Numbered from the stretch's first letter, positions 28,692-38,046 are shown. The stretch: DNA of 64,000 nucleotides from Bacillota bacterium (GCA_023453025.1 JAEXUD010000004.1:128004-192003), one strand, 5' to 3'. Notes: generated by a model from the letters alone, not told the origin. Numbers and translations are program-made.

Positions 28692-28742
28692 TTTATCTCC
28701 TTTAATCAGAAATTTGCCCAGACAATAATTGATGCTATACAC

Positions 28743-28771
28743 ATTATATTTAATACATAGATGATTGTCAA
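28743..28771 (-). promoter_or_regulatory. Consensus promoter of the ArsP-like operon
   Basis: On the minus strand TTGACA (28771-28766) and TATAAT (28748-28743) are both perfect consensus with a 17-base spacer. Confidence 0.88.
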
Positions 28772-28829
28772 TGTGTTATTTCAAAATATTAAATATAAAA
28801 TACTTTACAAAGATTTTACAAAACTCACA

Positions 28830-28857
28830 TTGACATATGAACATGTAATCATATAAA
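28830..28857 (+). promoter_or_regulatory. ars operon promoter with overlapping ArsR-type operator
   Basis: TTGACA (28830-28835) and TATAAA (28852-28857) have a 16-base spacer. The inverted repeat ATATGA-N8-TCATAT (28835-28854) fills the spacer and reaches the -10 box, as expected for ArsR/SmtB repression. Confidence 0.8.
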
Positions 28858-28889
28858 ATTTTTTTATAAAATATAAAGGAGACATTATT

Positions 28890-29309
28890 ATGAGTAATAA
28901 ACCAAAGGTTGCATTTATCTGCGTTCATAATTCATGCAGAAGCCAGATAGCAGAAGCATTGGGCAGGTATTTAGCCGGTGATGTTTTTGAAAGCTATTCG
29001 GCAGGCGCTGAAACAAAGCCTCAGATTAATCAGGATGCTGTCAGGTTAATGAAAAAGGTCTACAACATAGATATGGGAAAAAATCAATATTCTAAATTAA
29101 TAACGGAGCTTCCTGAAATTGATATAACAATTAAAATGGGATGCAATGTTATTTGTCCATTTGTTGACAGCAGATATGAAGAGGACTGGGGACTGGAAGA
29201 CCCTACAGGCAAAAGCGACGAAGAATTTATAAAGGTAATAAATGAAATTGAAAAAAAAATAAAAGAACTCGCGGCAAAAATTGAAACAGGAGATATTTCA
29301 GATATTTAG
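28890..29309 (+). CDS. arsC: Arsenate reductase, LMW-phosphatase (thioredoxin-coupled) type
   Basis: This 139-aa enzyme reduces arsenate to arsenite before export. The phosphatase-like loop CVHNSCRSQIAEA (from residue 11) contains the nucleophilic Cys, and MGCNVICP supplies the further redox cysteines in a Cys-x3-Cys arrangement. EDWGLEDPTG holds the general-acid Asp-Pro. It is the first gene of a tight arsC-arsR-acr3 operon (gaps of 9 and 13 bases). Confidence 0.95.
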   Translation: MSNKPKVAFICVHNSCRSQIAEALGRYLAGDVFESYSAGAETKPQINQDAVRLMKKVYNIDMGKNQYSKLITELPEIDITIKMGCNVICPFVDSRYEEDWGLEDPTGKSDEEFIKVINEIEKKIKELAAKIETGDISDI

Positions 29310-29318
29310 GAGGACGCT

Positions 29319-29651
29319 ATGATTAATATATTAAAAGCTGCGGCAGATGAAACCAGATTAAGAATTTTGTCTCAATTATTCAAGGGCGAAATGTGTGTAT
29401 GTGAAATAGTGCAATGCTTGGGATTAACACAGTCCAATGCATCCAGACATCTGACTGTGTTAAAAAATGCGGGGATTTTAGATAGTTGTAAAAAAGCCCA
29501 GTGGGCGTATTTTAAAATAAATAATTCATTTATTAATGAAAATAAGGAATTGTACGATTATCTTGTAAGAAAAACCAAAATGCTTCCTTTTTACAAGAAT
29601 GACAGTACTAATTTTGAAATCTGCAAGCTTCAAGACATATGCAATAAATAG
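29319..29651 (+). CDS. arsR: ArsR-family arsenic repressor (second copy)
   Basis: This 110-aa winged-helix repressor has the ArsR metalloid motif EMCVCEIVQ and recognition helix LTQSNASRHLTVLKNAGIL. Extra Cys residues near the C-terminus (SCKKAQ and FEICKLQDIC) might add metalloid ligands. It starts after TTAGGAGG, 9 bases after arsC. It most likely binds the ATATGA/TCATAT palindrome in the arsC promoter. Confidence 0.94.
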   Translation: MINILKAAADETRLRILSQLFKGEMCVCEIVQCLGLTQSNASRHLTVLKNAGILDSCKKAQWAYFKINNSFINENKELYDYLVRKTKMLPFYKNDSTNFEICKLQDICNK

Positions 29652-29664
29652 CGGGAGGATTATT

Positions 29665-30717
29665 ATGAGTAGTGAAAGGACATCTGAAATAGGATTTTTT
29701 CAAAAATATTTAACGTTATGGGTAGCACTGTGTATGGCGTCTGGAGTATTGATAGGAAGATTCCTGCCTTTTATACCTAAATTTTTCAACCAATTTGAGT
29801 ATGCTAATGTTTCAATACCCACTGCAATACTTATTTGGGTTATGATTTATCCCATGATGATGAAAGTAGATTTTCAAAGCATTAGAAATGTTGGCAAAAA
29901 TCCAAAGGGTCTGTATGTTACATGGATTACAAACTGGATTATCAAACCTTTTTCAATGTATGCGATAGTATCATTTTTCTTATTTGTTTTATTTAAAAAT
30001 TTTATAACACAGGAACTGGCAACACAGTACCTGGCAGGAGCGGTGCTCTTGGGTGCAGCTCCATGCACGGCAATGGTATTTGTATGGAGTACATTAACTA
30101 AAGGTAATCCGGCTTATACTGTTGTTCAGGTTGCAACCAACGATTTAATCATATTAGCTGCTTTTATTCCTATTGTTAAATTTTTGCTTGGAGTGAGCAA
30201 TGTTTCAGTTCCGTGGGAGACTTTAATTTTATCAGTTGTACTTTTTGTTGTTATACCATTGACAGCCGGAATAGTAACAAGAATTAATGTTATCAGGAAC
30301 AAGGGTTTTGAATATTTTGAAAATAAATTCTTGCCAAAATTTGATGGAGTGATTACAATAGGCCTGTTATTAATGTTGGTATTATTGTTTTCATTCCAGG
30401 GAGAAACTATTTTAAGTAATCCGCTGCATATTTTATTAATTGCGATACCATTGACAATACAAACATTTTTAATATTTTTTATTGCATATTTAGCATGCAA
30501 ATGGTTAAAACTTCCCTACAACATAGCTGCTCCTGCAGGAATGATTGGAGCATCAAATTTCTTTGAACTTGCAGTGGCGGTTGCAATAGCATTGTTTGGA
30601 ATGGACTCACCGGCAGCGCTGGCTACCACGGTAGGAGTGTTGACAGAAGTTCCTACAATGCTGCTATTAGTGTCTATGGCAAATAAAACAACACACTGGT
30701 TTCCGTCTGGGAAATAA
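29665..30717 (+). CDS. acr3: Acr3-family arsenite efflux transporter
   Basis: This 350-aa membrane protein exports As(III). The conserved motif GAAPCTAMVFVWSTLTKGNP contains the Cys essential in characterised Acr3 proteins, and NDLIILAAFIPIVKFLLG follows. Ten membrane helices are expected. The start follows GGGAGGATTATT; an in-frame ATG 22 codons upstream lies inside arsR. It completes the arsC-arsR-acr3 set. Confidence 0.95.
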   Translation: MSSERTSEIGFFQKYLTLWVALCMASGVLIGRFLPFIPKFFNQFEYANVSIPTAILIWVMIYPMMMKVDFQSIRNVGKNPKGLYVTWITNWIIKPFSMYAIVSFFLFVLFKNFITQELATQYLAGAVLLGAAPCTAMVFVWSTLTKGNPAYTVVQVATNDLIILAAFIPIVKFLLGVSNVSVPWETLILSVVLFVVIPLTAGIVTRINVIRNKGFEYFENKFLPKFDGVITIGLLLMLVLLFSFQGETILSNPLHILLIAIPLTIQTFLIFFIAYLACKWLKLPYNIAAPAGMIGASNFFELAVAVAIALFGMDSPAALATTVGVLTEVPTMLLLVSMANKTTHWFPSGK

Positions 30718-30760
30718 TATGGAGCAATAACAATATACAATTGTACGAAAGAATGATACA

Positions 30761-30798
30761 TTTTTATAGCCGGGGCAACCCAGCTATAAAATATTTTA
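30761..30798 (+). terminator. Terminator after acr3
   Basis: TTTTATAGC and GCTATAAAA pair around a GGGCAACCC inner stem, followed by a T-rich stretch. Between this and the ctsR promoter I see only AT-rich sequence. Confidence 0.7.
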
Positions 30799-30982
30799 AT
30801 ACGGATTTTCGAATATTATTAATCAGACGATTTATGAATAAGCTTGTTCATACGCTTTGTTATTTATGATTGAAATTTATGAAAATTGAAGATAATTAAT
30901 GAAAAAAATAGAAAATTGATAAGAAATATATTAATGGTTATCATTTTGAGTATAAATAAATTAATTTGATGAAAAATAATTA

Positions 30983-31010
30983 TTGAAATTCTTGGAAACA
31001 ATGATATAAT
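30983..31010 (+). promoter_or_regulatory. ctsR operon promoter
   Basis: TTGAAA (30983-30988) and TATAAT (31005-31010) are separated by 16 bases, just upstream of the CtsR half-sites. Confidence 0.75.
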
Positions 31011-31018
31011 AATCTTAA

Positions 31019-31047
31019 GGTCAAAGATAGTCAAAGTTAAAGTCAAA
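31019..31047 (+). promoter_or_regulatory. CtsR operator, three heptad half-sites
   Basis: GGTCAAA-GAT-AGTCAAA matches the CtsR direct repeat with its 3-base spacer, and a third AGTCAAA follows 5 bases later. It sits at the transcription start region, consistent with autorepression. Confidence 0.9.
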
Positions 31048-31069
31048 ACTAAGCAAAGGAAGTGAAATA

Positions 31070-31537
31070 TTGTCTAATAATTTAAGTGATATAATTGAAG
31101 GCTTTATAAAAGAGCTTATAGAAGCAAACAACTTCAGAGCGATAGAGATACAAAGGAATATACTGGCTCAGCAATTTGATTGCTCTCCTTCTCAAATAAA
31201 TTATGTATTAACAACTCGTTTTAATAATGACAGAGGTTATATTGTTGAAAGCAGACGAGGCGGAGGAGGATATATAAGAATTTTCAAAGTTCATTCAGCT
31301 ATGGAGGATGAGCTGGAAAGAATAATAAAGGACAGTATAGGAGACAGCATTACTTTAAATAAATCATTTGATTTAATGCATGCACTTTCTGACAGAGGCG
31401 TAATATCTATAAGAGAATTGAAAATTATGCAAAGCGTATTGAGTGACAGGGCACTTTATAATGTGCCTTATGATGATAGAAACAAGTTGAGAGCTGATTT
31501 GTTGAAGGAAATGATTTTATCGTCAATAGAAGATTAA
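31070..31537 (+). CDS. ctsR: CtsR, heat-shock repressor of clp genes
   Basis: This 155-aa repressor controls class III heat-shock genes. The N-terminal DNA-binding part shows LSDIIEGFIKELIE, LAQQFDCSPSQINYVLTTRF and the glycine-rich wing ESRRGGGGYIRI, whose Arg reads the operator. A TTG start follows AAAGGAAGTG. It is the first gene of the classical ctsR-mcsA-mcsB-clpC operon and binds the heptads upstream. McsB phosphorylates such arginines to mark it for degradation in Bacillus. Confidence 0.97.
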   Translation: MSNNLSDIIEGFIKELIEANNFRAIEIQRNILAQQFDCSPSQINYVLTTRFNNDRGYIVESRRGGGGYIRIFKVHSAMEDELERIIKDSIGDSITLNKSFDLMHALSDRGVISIRELKIMQSVLSDRALYNVPYDDRNKLRADLLKEMILSSIED

Positions 31538-31556
31538 AATTTCAGGAGGGGTTGCA

Positions 31557-32045
31557 ATGCTATGCAATGAATGTGGTAAAAATGAAGCAAAGGTCCATGT
31601 GACACATATTATAAACGGGAAAAAAACTGAAACACATTTATGTGAAGAATGTGCTAAAAAGAATCAATCATTATTAAACCCTAGTTTCTCTATGGAAAAT
31701 TTATTTTCGGCTATGCTGAACAATGCATTTAATTCAACTACTTATCTGCCAAGCAAAGGCTGCTCCAAGTGCGGTATGACATATGATGAATTCAAAAACT
31801 CAGGAAAGTTTGGTTGCAGCGACTGTATAGAAACATTCAAGCCGAAATTGATGCCGGTAGTAAAGAATATTCAAGGATATGATACCCATAAAGGAAAAAT
31901 TCCAAAAAGAGCAGGCGGCAGCTACAAAATTCAAAAAGATATTGAAAAACTAAGGATGCAGCAGAAGCAGGCAATAGAAAACGAAGAATATGAGGAAGCT
32001 GCCAAGCTGAGAGATAAAATCCGCGAAATGGAAGATAATATTTAA
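31557..32045 (+). CDS. mcsA: McsA, activator of arginine kinase McsB
   Basis: This 162-aa zinc-binding protein stimulates McsB. Two CxxC pairs appear at the N-terminus (CNECGKNEAK and CEECAKKN) and two more in CSKCGMTYDEF and CSDC. The C-terminal UVR-type helix pair reads RMQQKQAIENEEYEEAAKL. The start follows AGGAGGGGTTGCA. Gene order places it between ctsR and mcsB as in most Firmicutes. Confidence 0.95.
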   Translation: MLCNECGKNEAKVHVTHIINGKKTETHLCEECAKKNQSLLNPSFSMENLFSAMLNNAFNSTTYLPSKGCSKCGMTYDEFKNSGKFGCSDCIETFKPKLMPVVKNIQGYDTHKGKIPKRAGGSYKIQKDIEKLRMQQKQAIENEEYEEAAKLRDKIREMEDNI

Positions 32046-32058
32046 ACGGGGTGAAAAT

Positions 32059-33051
32059 ATGAATAATAATGATATCGTAATAACAAGCCGAATAAGGCTT
32101 GCAAGAAATTTAAAAAACTATAGATTTCCCGTAAAAATGAATCAGGAAGAATCAGAAAAGGTGATTAAAGAAGCGACCGATGCAATCAATAGAATCAACT
32201 TGAATTATAAGCTGCAATATATGAGAGATTTATCGGATACTCAAAAAAACTCTTTGATAGAAAACCATTTAATCAGTCCTGCACTTGCTGAGAAAAAAGA
32301 AAAAGCGGCATTTTTATTAAGTCCGGACAAAAAAGTATCCATAATGCTCAATGAGGAAGACCACATCAGAATTCAAACTCTTGATAAGGGAATGTCTTTA
32401 AAAGAATGCTGGGAATTAAGCACAAAAATAGATGATGTTATTGAGGAATCGGTTGATTATGCATTTGACCATGAGCTGGGATATGTAACCTCATGCCCTA
32501 CTAATATAGGTTCCGGCATGAGAGCGTCAGTTATGATACATTTGCCGGCAATTTCAATAACCAATCAAATTGAAAAGCTGTTGTATGGTGTTTCACAGCT
32601 TGGTGTCGCTGTCAGAGGCGTTTACGGAGAAGGAACAAAATCCCTGGGACATTTGTATCAGATATCAAATCAAGGAACATTGGGAGTATCAGAGGAAACA
32701 TTAATTGATAAAATAACACAAATTGTGAATCAGATTGTTGAAAAGGAAGAAAAAATGAGAGAGCATCTCAAGAAGAACAATTTTGACCAGCTTGAGGACG
32801 AATTTTATAGAGCATATGGACTTTTAACAAATGCAAGAAAAATGAAAACAGAGGAAGCTATGAGACTTATTTCATTATTAAAGCTTGGCAGGGACATGGG
32901 AATGATAGATGTTGCTGCAGGCAAGGATTTATATGAATTAATGACAAAAATCCAACCAAGCAACCTGTCATCTATTGCAGAAAAAGAACTGCTGCCAAAA
33001 GAAAGAGATAGCAAAAGAGCAGAGATTATAAGACATGAATTATTAAGTTAA
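32059..33051 (+). CDS. mcsB: McsB, protein-arginine kinase
   Basis: This 330-aa kinase of the phosphagen kinase family phosphorylates arginine residues to target proteins to ClpCP. ITSRIRLARNL at the N-terminus binds nucleotide, SCPTNIGSGMRASVMIHLP (about residue 150) contains the conserved Cys, and GEGTKSLGHLYQISNQ follows. The C-terminal RDSKRAEIIRHELLS resembles the segment that carries the allosteric phospho-arginine pocket. It starts 13 bases after mcsA. Confidence 0.96.
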   Translation: MNNNDIVITSRIRLARNLKNYRFPVKMNQEESEKVIKEATDAINRINLNYKLQYMRDLSDTQKNSLIENHLISPALAEKKEKAAFLLSPDKKVSIMLNEEDHIRIQTLDKGMSLKECWELSTKIDDVIEESVDYAFDHELGYVTSCPTNIGSGMRASVMIHLPAISITNQIEKLLYGVSQLGVAVRGVYGEGTKSLGHLYQISNQGTLGVSEETLIDKITQIVNQIVEKEEKMREHLKKNNFDQLEDEFYRAYGLLTNARKMKTEEAMRLISLLKLGRDMGMIDVAAGKDLYELMTKIQPSNLSSIAEKELLPKERDSKRAEIIRHELLS

Positions 33052-33085
33052 ATAAGTTTATAATATTAAAAAGGAGATGAATTAC

Positions 33086-35527
33086 ATGATAAGCGGATTA
33101 AACAATTCTGCAAAAAATGCCATAGAATTGGCTCAGGAAGAAGTAAAGAGATTCAAACAGAATATGCTTGGAACAGAACATATTCTTATCGGACTTATGC
33201 TTGAGCAGGAAGGCATTGCAGGAAAGATACTTAGAAATAAATTAGACATAGATTCAATAAGAGAAATTATAAAGAATACAACCGGCATAGGAGATTCCAT
33301 GCCCGAATATATAGCAGTCAGCCCAAGAAGTAAGTATATATTAGAGCTTGCAAGACAGTATTCAACACAGATGGGAATGCCTTATGTGGGAACTGAGCAC
33401 ATCCTTCTGGGGTTAGTGGATGAAGGTGAGGGCATAGGTGCCCAAATTATCAAATCAATTATAAGTTTAAAAGATTTAAAAGCGGAAGTAATTGAAGCGA
33501 TAAAGCAAGGAAGCGGCGGAGCGTCAAATGCGCCAAACCTTGGGAATGACACAGCTCAAACACAAGGAAGTGCCACTAAAACAATTGACAAGTATGGTAC
33601 AGATTTAAACCAAAGGGCGCGGGAAAGCAAACTTGACCCTGTAATAGGAAGAGAAGACGTTATTGAAAGAGTTATTCAAATACTATCAAGAAGAACCAAG
33701 AATAACCCGTGCTTAATAGGTGAGCCGGGAGTAGGCAAGACGGCAATAGCAGAGGGGTTGGCACAGGAAATAGTAAAAGGCAATGTTCCTGAAACACTAA
33801 AGGATAAAAGAGTGGTTACACTTGATATGGCCGGAATGGTTGCAGGTGCCAAGTACAGAGGAGAATTTGAAGAAAGGCTCAAGAGTGCCGTTGAAGAGAT
33901 TAAGACGGCAGGAAATATAATATTGTTTATAGATGAGCTTCACACAATAATCGGAGCAGGAGCTGCAGAAGGGGCTATCGATGCTTCGAATATCCTGAAG
34001 CCTACATTGGCAAGAGGAGAGCTTCAGGTTGTGGGAGCAACAACGATGGACGAATACAAGAAGCATATTGAAAAGGATGCTGCTCTTGAAAGAAGATTCC
34101 AGCCTGTAACTGTCGATGAACCAAGTGTAGAAGATACTATACAAATACTGAAAGGGCTAAGAGACAAATATGAAGCTCACCACAAGGTTGCTATTACGGA
34201 TGATGCAATTGAAGCGGCAGCTAAGTTATCACACAGATATATTTCCGACAGATTTCTGCCTGACAAGGCTATCGATTTAATAGATGAAGCTGCATCAAGA
34301 ACAAGGTTGAAATCCTCAACCGCTCCTAAGGGATTAAAAGAAATAGAAGAAAAAATGAATGAAATAAAAACCGAGAAGAAGGCAGCAATAAATAACCAGG
34401 ATTTTGAAAAAGCGGCATCCTTCAGAGATGAAGAAAAAAGACTTGCCGAAGAGCTTGATAAACAAAGAAAGCTCTGGGCTGCAAAAAATTCCAAGGACTC
34501 AAAAATCGGCTATGAAGAAATAGCAGATGTGGTTTCACAATGGACCGGAATTCCGGTTAAAAAGCTTCAGGGTGATGAATCTGAAAGACTCCTTAATATG
34601 GAAGATATTCTTCATAAGAGGGTAGTTGGACAGGAACCGGCAGTAGAAGCACTGGCAAAAGCCATAAGAAGATCAAGAGTAGGGTTAAAGGATCCGAAAA
34701 AACCTATAGGTTCATTTATATTCTTAGGGCCTACAGGAGTAGGAAAGACAGAATTGTCAAAAGCTTTGGCAGAAGCAATGTTCGGTGATGAAAATGCCAT
34801 TATAAGAGTTGATATGTCAGAATACATGGAAAAACACTCGGTCTCCAAGATAGTAGGCTCACCTCCGGGATATGTTGGGTTTGATGAAGGTGGACAATTA
34901 ACAGAAAAAATCAGGAGAAAACCATATTCGGTAATATTGTTTGACGAAATTGAAAAGGCACATCCTGACGTATTCAATATACTTCTTCAAATTCTTGATG
35001 ATGGTCGTTTAACAGATGCCAAGGGAAGGACAGTTGATTTTAAGAATACTGTTATAATTATGACATCAAACGTGGGTGCAAGCACTATCAAAAAACAAAG
35101 AACTCTGGGATTTACTTCAGGTGCTACTGATGAAGAAAAGAATGAATACGATAAAATGAAGGAAAATGTAATGGATGAACTTAAGAAGACATTCAGACCT
35201 GAATTTCTGAATCGTATTGATGAAATTATAGTATTCCATTCATTGAACAAGGAGCATATTAAACACATTGTATCTTTAATGATTGAAAGTTTATCCAAAC
35301 GCCTTGAACAAATGAATATAAAAATAGAACTGGACGATAAAGCGAAGGATTTACTTGCAGAAGAAGGATTTGATCCATTATATGGAGCAAGACCTCTTCA
35401 AAGAGAAATAAGAAGAAAAATTGAAGACAGATTGTCCGAAGAGCTGTTGAAAGGAACAATCAAAAAATCAGATACAATTAATGTAAGCGCTAATGACAAG
35501 GAACTGATATTCAGCAACAGCAGATAA
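33086..35527 (+). CDS. clpC: ClpC, AAA+ unfoldase of the ClpCP protease
   Basis: This 813-aa Hsp100 protein unfolds substrates for ClpP. Two Clp_N repeats occupy residues 1-145. The first AAA module has Walker A GEPGVGKT (about residue 212) and Walker B FIDELHT. The UVR domain at about 420-455 (IEEKMNEIKTEKKAAINN) is diagnostic for ClpC. The second AAA module has GPTGVGKTE (about 549), LFDEIEKAHPD and the C-terminal D2-small domain (FDPLYGARPLQREIRR). The ATG at 33086 is preferred because GGAG is 9 bases upstream; an earlier ATG at 33077 touches the ribosome site. Confidence 0.97.
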   Translation: MISGLNNSAKNAIELAQEEVKRFKQNMLGTEHILIGLMLEQEGIAGKILRNKLDIDSIREIIKNTTGIGDSMPEYIAVSPRSKYILELARQYSTQMGMPYVGTEHILLGLVDEGEGIGAQIIKSIISLKDLKAEVIEAIKQGSGGASNAPNLGNDTAQTQGSATKTIDKYGTDLNQRARESKLDPVIGREDVIERVIQILSRRTKNNPCLIGEPGVGKTAIAEGLAQEIVKGNVPETLKDKRVVTLDMAGMVAGAKYRGEFEERLKSAVEEIKTAGNIILFIDELHTIIGAGAAEGAIDASNILKPTLARGELQVVGATTMDEYKKHIEKDAALERRFQPVTVDEPSVEDTIQILKGLRDKYEAHHKVAITDDAIEAAAKLSHRYISDRFLPDKAIDLIDEAASRTRLKSSTAPKGLKEIEEKMNEIKTEKKAAINNQDFEKAASFRDEEKRLAEELDKQRKLWAAKNSKDSKIGYEEIADVVSQWTGIPVKKLQGDESERLLNMEDILHKRVVGQEPAVEALAKAIRRSRVGLKDPKKPIGSFIFLGPTGVGKTELSKALAEAMFGDENAIIRVDMSEYMEKHSVSKIVGSPPGYVGFDEGGQLTEKIRRKPYSVILFDEIEKAHPDVFNILLQILDDGRLTDAKGRTVDFKNTVIIMTSNVGASTIKKQRTLGFTSGATDEEKNEYDKMKENVMDELKKTFRPEFLNRIDEIIVFHSLNKEHIKHIVSLMIESLSKRLEQMNIKIELDDKAKDLLAEEGFDPLYGARPLQREIRRKIEDRLSEELLKGTIKKSDTINVSANDKELIFSNSR

Positions 35528-35556
35528 AGCTGTGAGTAAAATTGTTCGTATAAACG

Positions 35557-35586
35557 AAACCTCCGATGCCAGGTCGGAGGTTTTAG
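35557..35586 (+). terminator. Terminator of the ctsR-clpC operon
   Basis: AACCTCCGA and TCGGAGGTT form a 9-bp stem followed by TTAG. Confidence 0.85.
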
Positions 35587-35619
35587 TTTGTGCATGTTTA
35601 TAAAAAGGTTACTTAAAGT

Positions 35620-36312
35620 TTAATAATCAATTCTAAATACATGCTCGTTTTTAAGGCGTTTAATAACATCTTTGGAAATTACAAGCAGCTCTTTTTGTTC
35701 GTCAACAGAAAGCGGAGTTTTTGACAGAATTACTTTATAGCTTGACGGACGTAAAGAAACACCTTCAAGCCCGCTTATCAGACCGGATATCGTCGTTACA
35801 TTTTTCATAGGAATAAAAAAGTTTATTAATACGGATTCTGAATCATATAAACAATTCTTCAGGTTAAAATTAAGTATGTTGTCATGACGGTACATATACC
35901 CTTGATAAACGCAATCGCAATTTTTTACATCATTTGTTTTATCGATTTTGTAATACAATGTAGCAGTTGTCTTCTTGCTTTTTTCGTCAACTCTAAGCTT
36001 TATATATGAGCAGTATATTTTTTTGCCGCTTTGATGATACATATATAAATTATCAGCATTCCACAAATGGCTTTGCTCTGCATCGGTTTTTTCGCTCTCT
36101 TCATAATCAACTAAATTTATCAGGTGTATATTTAATGCTTTTGATATATCGGATAAGGTAACGATATCAATTGCTATTTCTCCGGATTCATACTTGGAAA
36201 CTGTTGATTTGCTCTTATTTATCATTTTTGCAAGTTCATCAATAGTTAATTTTTTTATTTTCCGAAACATTTTAATTTGGCTTCCAACATGCTGCAATAT
36301 TTTTCTAGACAT
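35620..36312 (-). CDS. XRE-family regulator with unrecognised C-terminal domain
   Basis: This 230-aa protein has an N-terminal Cro/CI-type helix-turn-helix (about residues 5-62): KKLTIDELAKMINKSKSTVS, then KYESGEIAIDIVTLSDISKAL. The C-terminal 150 residues are rich in aromatic and charged residues (YMYHQSGKKIYCSYIKLRVD, VYQGYMYRHDN) and do not match a domain I recognise; they resemble the C-terminal half of other clostridial XRE regulators and may bind a ligand. The start follows AAGGAGACTGACAA. It converges on clpC; its regulon is unknown. Confidence 0.8.
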   Translation of the reverse strand: MSRKILQHVGSQIKMFRKIKKLTIDELAKMINKSKSTVSKYESGEIAIDIVTLSDISKALNIHLINLVDYEESEKTDAEQSHLWNADNLYMYHQSGKKIYCSYIKLRVDEKSKKTTATLYYKIDKTNDVKNCDCVYQGYMYRHDNILNFNLKNCLYDSESVLINFFIPMKNVTTISGLISGLEGVSLRPSSYKVILSKTPLSVDEQKELLVISKDVIKRLKNEHVFRIDY

Positions 36313-36652
36313 TTGTCAGTCTCCTTATCATAAGCTATACAAAATTAGGATGTTGCATATGTATTAAAATATACAATTTAATAATTACATATATAATAAA
36401 CTATTTTGATTTTGATTGTCAATAAACAGGAGCTAAATAAGTGTCAAGTTCTATATCAGCATGGTGAATGTAAATGAAACTAATTAAATAGTTTCTTTGG
36501 TTTATTGTACTGGTTTCATAAAAATAGATAAATTTCTGATAATGAAGGATTAAACTGTTAACTTTTTTATTATTATAAATAAATATGCGGATTTGTTTCG
36601 CCAAGTGAAAATTTATATTATTTGTATGTATTGTGATGACATTTTGATTGAT

Positions 36653-36680
36653 TTGACTAATTTCTGAGAACCAATACAAT
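36653..36680 (+). promoter_or_regulatory. Probable promoter of brnQ
   Basis: TTGACT (36653-36658) and TACAAT (36675-36680) are separated by 16 bases. The rest of the 417-base gap between the XRE gene and brnQ (36313-36729) is AT-rich and shows no other feature I can support; an 86-codon minus-strand frame there has no ribosome site. Confidence 0.6.
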
Positions 36681-36729
36681 AGAATAATATGTTTTACTGA
36701 CAGAAAACGATGTCTAGAAGGAGAAGATG

Positions 36730-38046
36730 ATGAAAAAAGATTATATTAATATTTTTGTAGTTGGGTTTGCTTTGTTTTCCAGTTTTTTTGGAGCAGGCAA
36801 TGTAATATTCCCCCCGTTTTTAGGACTGGAAGCAGGAACAAACTGGCTGATATCATTTATTTGCTACTACATGGCAGATATAGGCCTTGCGTTATTAGCA
36901 ATATTTTCAATGATTAAAACAGGAAGTGACATAGATGGAATGACAAGCCGTTTAGGCAAAATTCCCGGTAAAGTGTTTACATCAATTATAGTTCTGTGTA
37001 TCGGACCTTTAGTGGCAATTCCGCGAACTGCAGCAACAACCTATGAAATGACAGTAGTTCCCATAACGGGTATGTCAGGAGATATACTGTCTGCAATTGC
37101 AATCGTTGCATATTTTTCAATAATATTGGTTCTTTGTATGAAAGAATCTTCAGTCATAGATATTGTCGGCAAATTTCTGACACCTGCTTTATTTGTCGGA
37201 CTTCTGATATTAATTATTAAGGGCGTAATCTCACCAATTGGAACAATACCTGAGGTTCAGCTGGAAAACAGCCTTATAATTAATTCTGTTACATCCGGAT
37301 ATCAAACAATGGATGTTCTTGCAGCATTAATTTTTGGTGTAATGATTGTAAAATCTGTTTCAGAAAAAGGATACAGCGATAAAAAGCAAAAGAATAAAAT
37401 AATCGGATGGTCAAGTGTAGTGGCAGGCGTCGGATTGCTGATTGTTTATGGCGGGTTGACTTATCTGGGAGCTACTGCATCTGCTCTGTATCCGAAGGAT
37501 ATTAACAGATCAGTATTATTACTGAGTATTATCAGACAGATTCTCGGACATACGGGCATTATAATACTGGGAATTGTTGTTGCATTGGCATGCATTACCA
37601 CAGCCGTAGCATTGGTTGGCGCCAGCGGAACTTATTTTGAACGCTTAACTAACGGGAAATTAAGTTACAAATCTATTGTAACAGTAACATGTATATTAAG
37701 TGCAGTTATCGCAATGATTGGATTGGATGCTATAATTTCCGTAGCAGCACCCATATTAAGCATCGTCTATCCTGCGGCATTGACAGTAATTGTTTTGTCA
37801 TTGTTTGGAAACAGTATAAAAAATGACAATGTATATAAAGGAGCGGCAATTGGGGCTCTTATTGTAAGCTTTGTTGAAACCGCAGCAGCGGGAGGTTTAG
37901 GGATGGAATTTATATATAATCTTCCATTATCGCAATACGGTTTTGGATGGGTGCTTCCGGCACTTGTTTGCGGCTTGGCCGGTTCGTTAATAAAATCCGG
38001 ACAGGATGGTTACAGAGGGAAAGAAGTTCCTTCAGAATCAAATTAA
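36730..38046 (+). CDS. brnQ: Branched-chain amino acid transporter (LIVCS/BrnQ family)
   Basis: This 438-aa secondary transporter takes up leucine, isoleucine and valine with sodium or protons. FALFSSFFGAGNVIFPPFLG near residue 15 is the family signature, and IGPLVAIPRTAATTYEMTV is the second. About twelve membrane helices are expected. Adjacent ATG codons at 36727 and 36730 are both possible; the second has better spacing (6 bases) from AGGAG. It is monocistronic, with a pst-convergent terminator downstream. Confidence 0.95.
   Translation: MKKDYINIFVVGFALFSSFFGAGNVIFPPFLGLEAGTNWLISFICYYMADIGLALLAIFSMIKTGSDIDGMTSRLGKIPGKVFTSIIVLCIGPLVAIPRTAATTYEMTVVPITGMSGDILSAIAIVAYFSIILVLCMKESSVIDIVGKFLTPALFVGLLILIIKGVISPIGTIPEVQLENSLIINSVTSGYQTMDVLAALIFGVMIVKSVSEKGYSDKKQKNKIIGWSSVVAGVGLLIVYGGLTYLGATASALYPKDINRSVLLLSIIRQILGHTGIIILGIVVALACITTAVALVGASGTYFERLTNGKLSYKSIVTVTCILSAVIAMIGLDAIISVAAPILSIVYPAALTVIVLSLFGNSIKNDNVYKGAAIGALIVSFVETAAAGGLGMEFIYNLPLSQYGFGWVLPALVCGLAGSLIKSGQDGYRGKEVPSESN

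Noticed and set aside
30864..31046. 60-codon minus-strand ORF
   Set aside because: It is AT-rich and lies over the ctsR promoter and operator.
33797..34144. 115-codon minus-strand ORF inside clpC
   Set aside because: It is a shadow frame of a strongly conserved gene.
36419..36679. 86-codon minus-strand ORF
   Set aside because: It has no ribosome site, low-complexity composition and no recognisable motif, and it overlaps the probable brnQ promoter.
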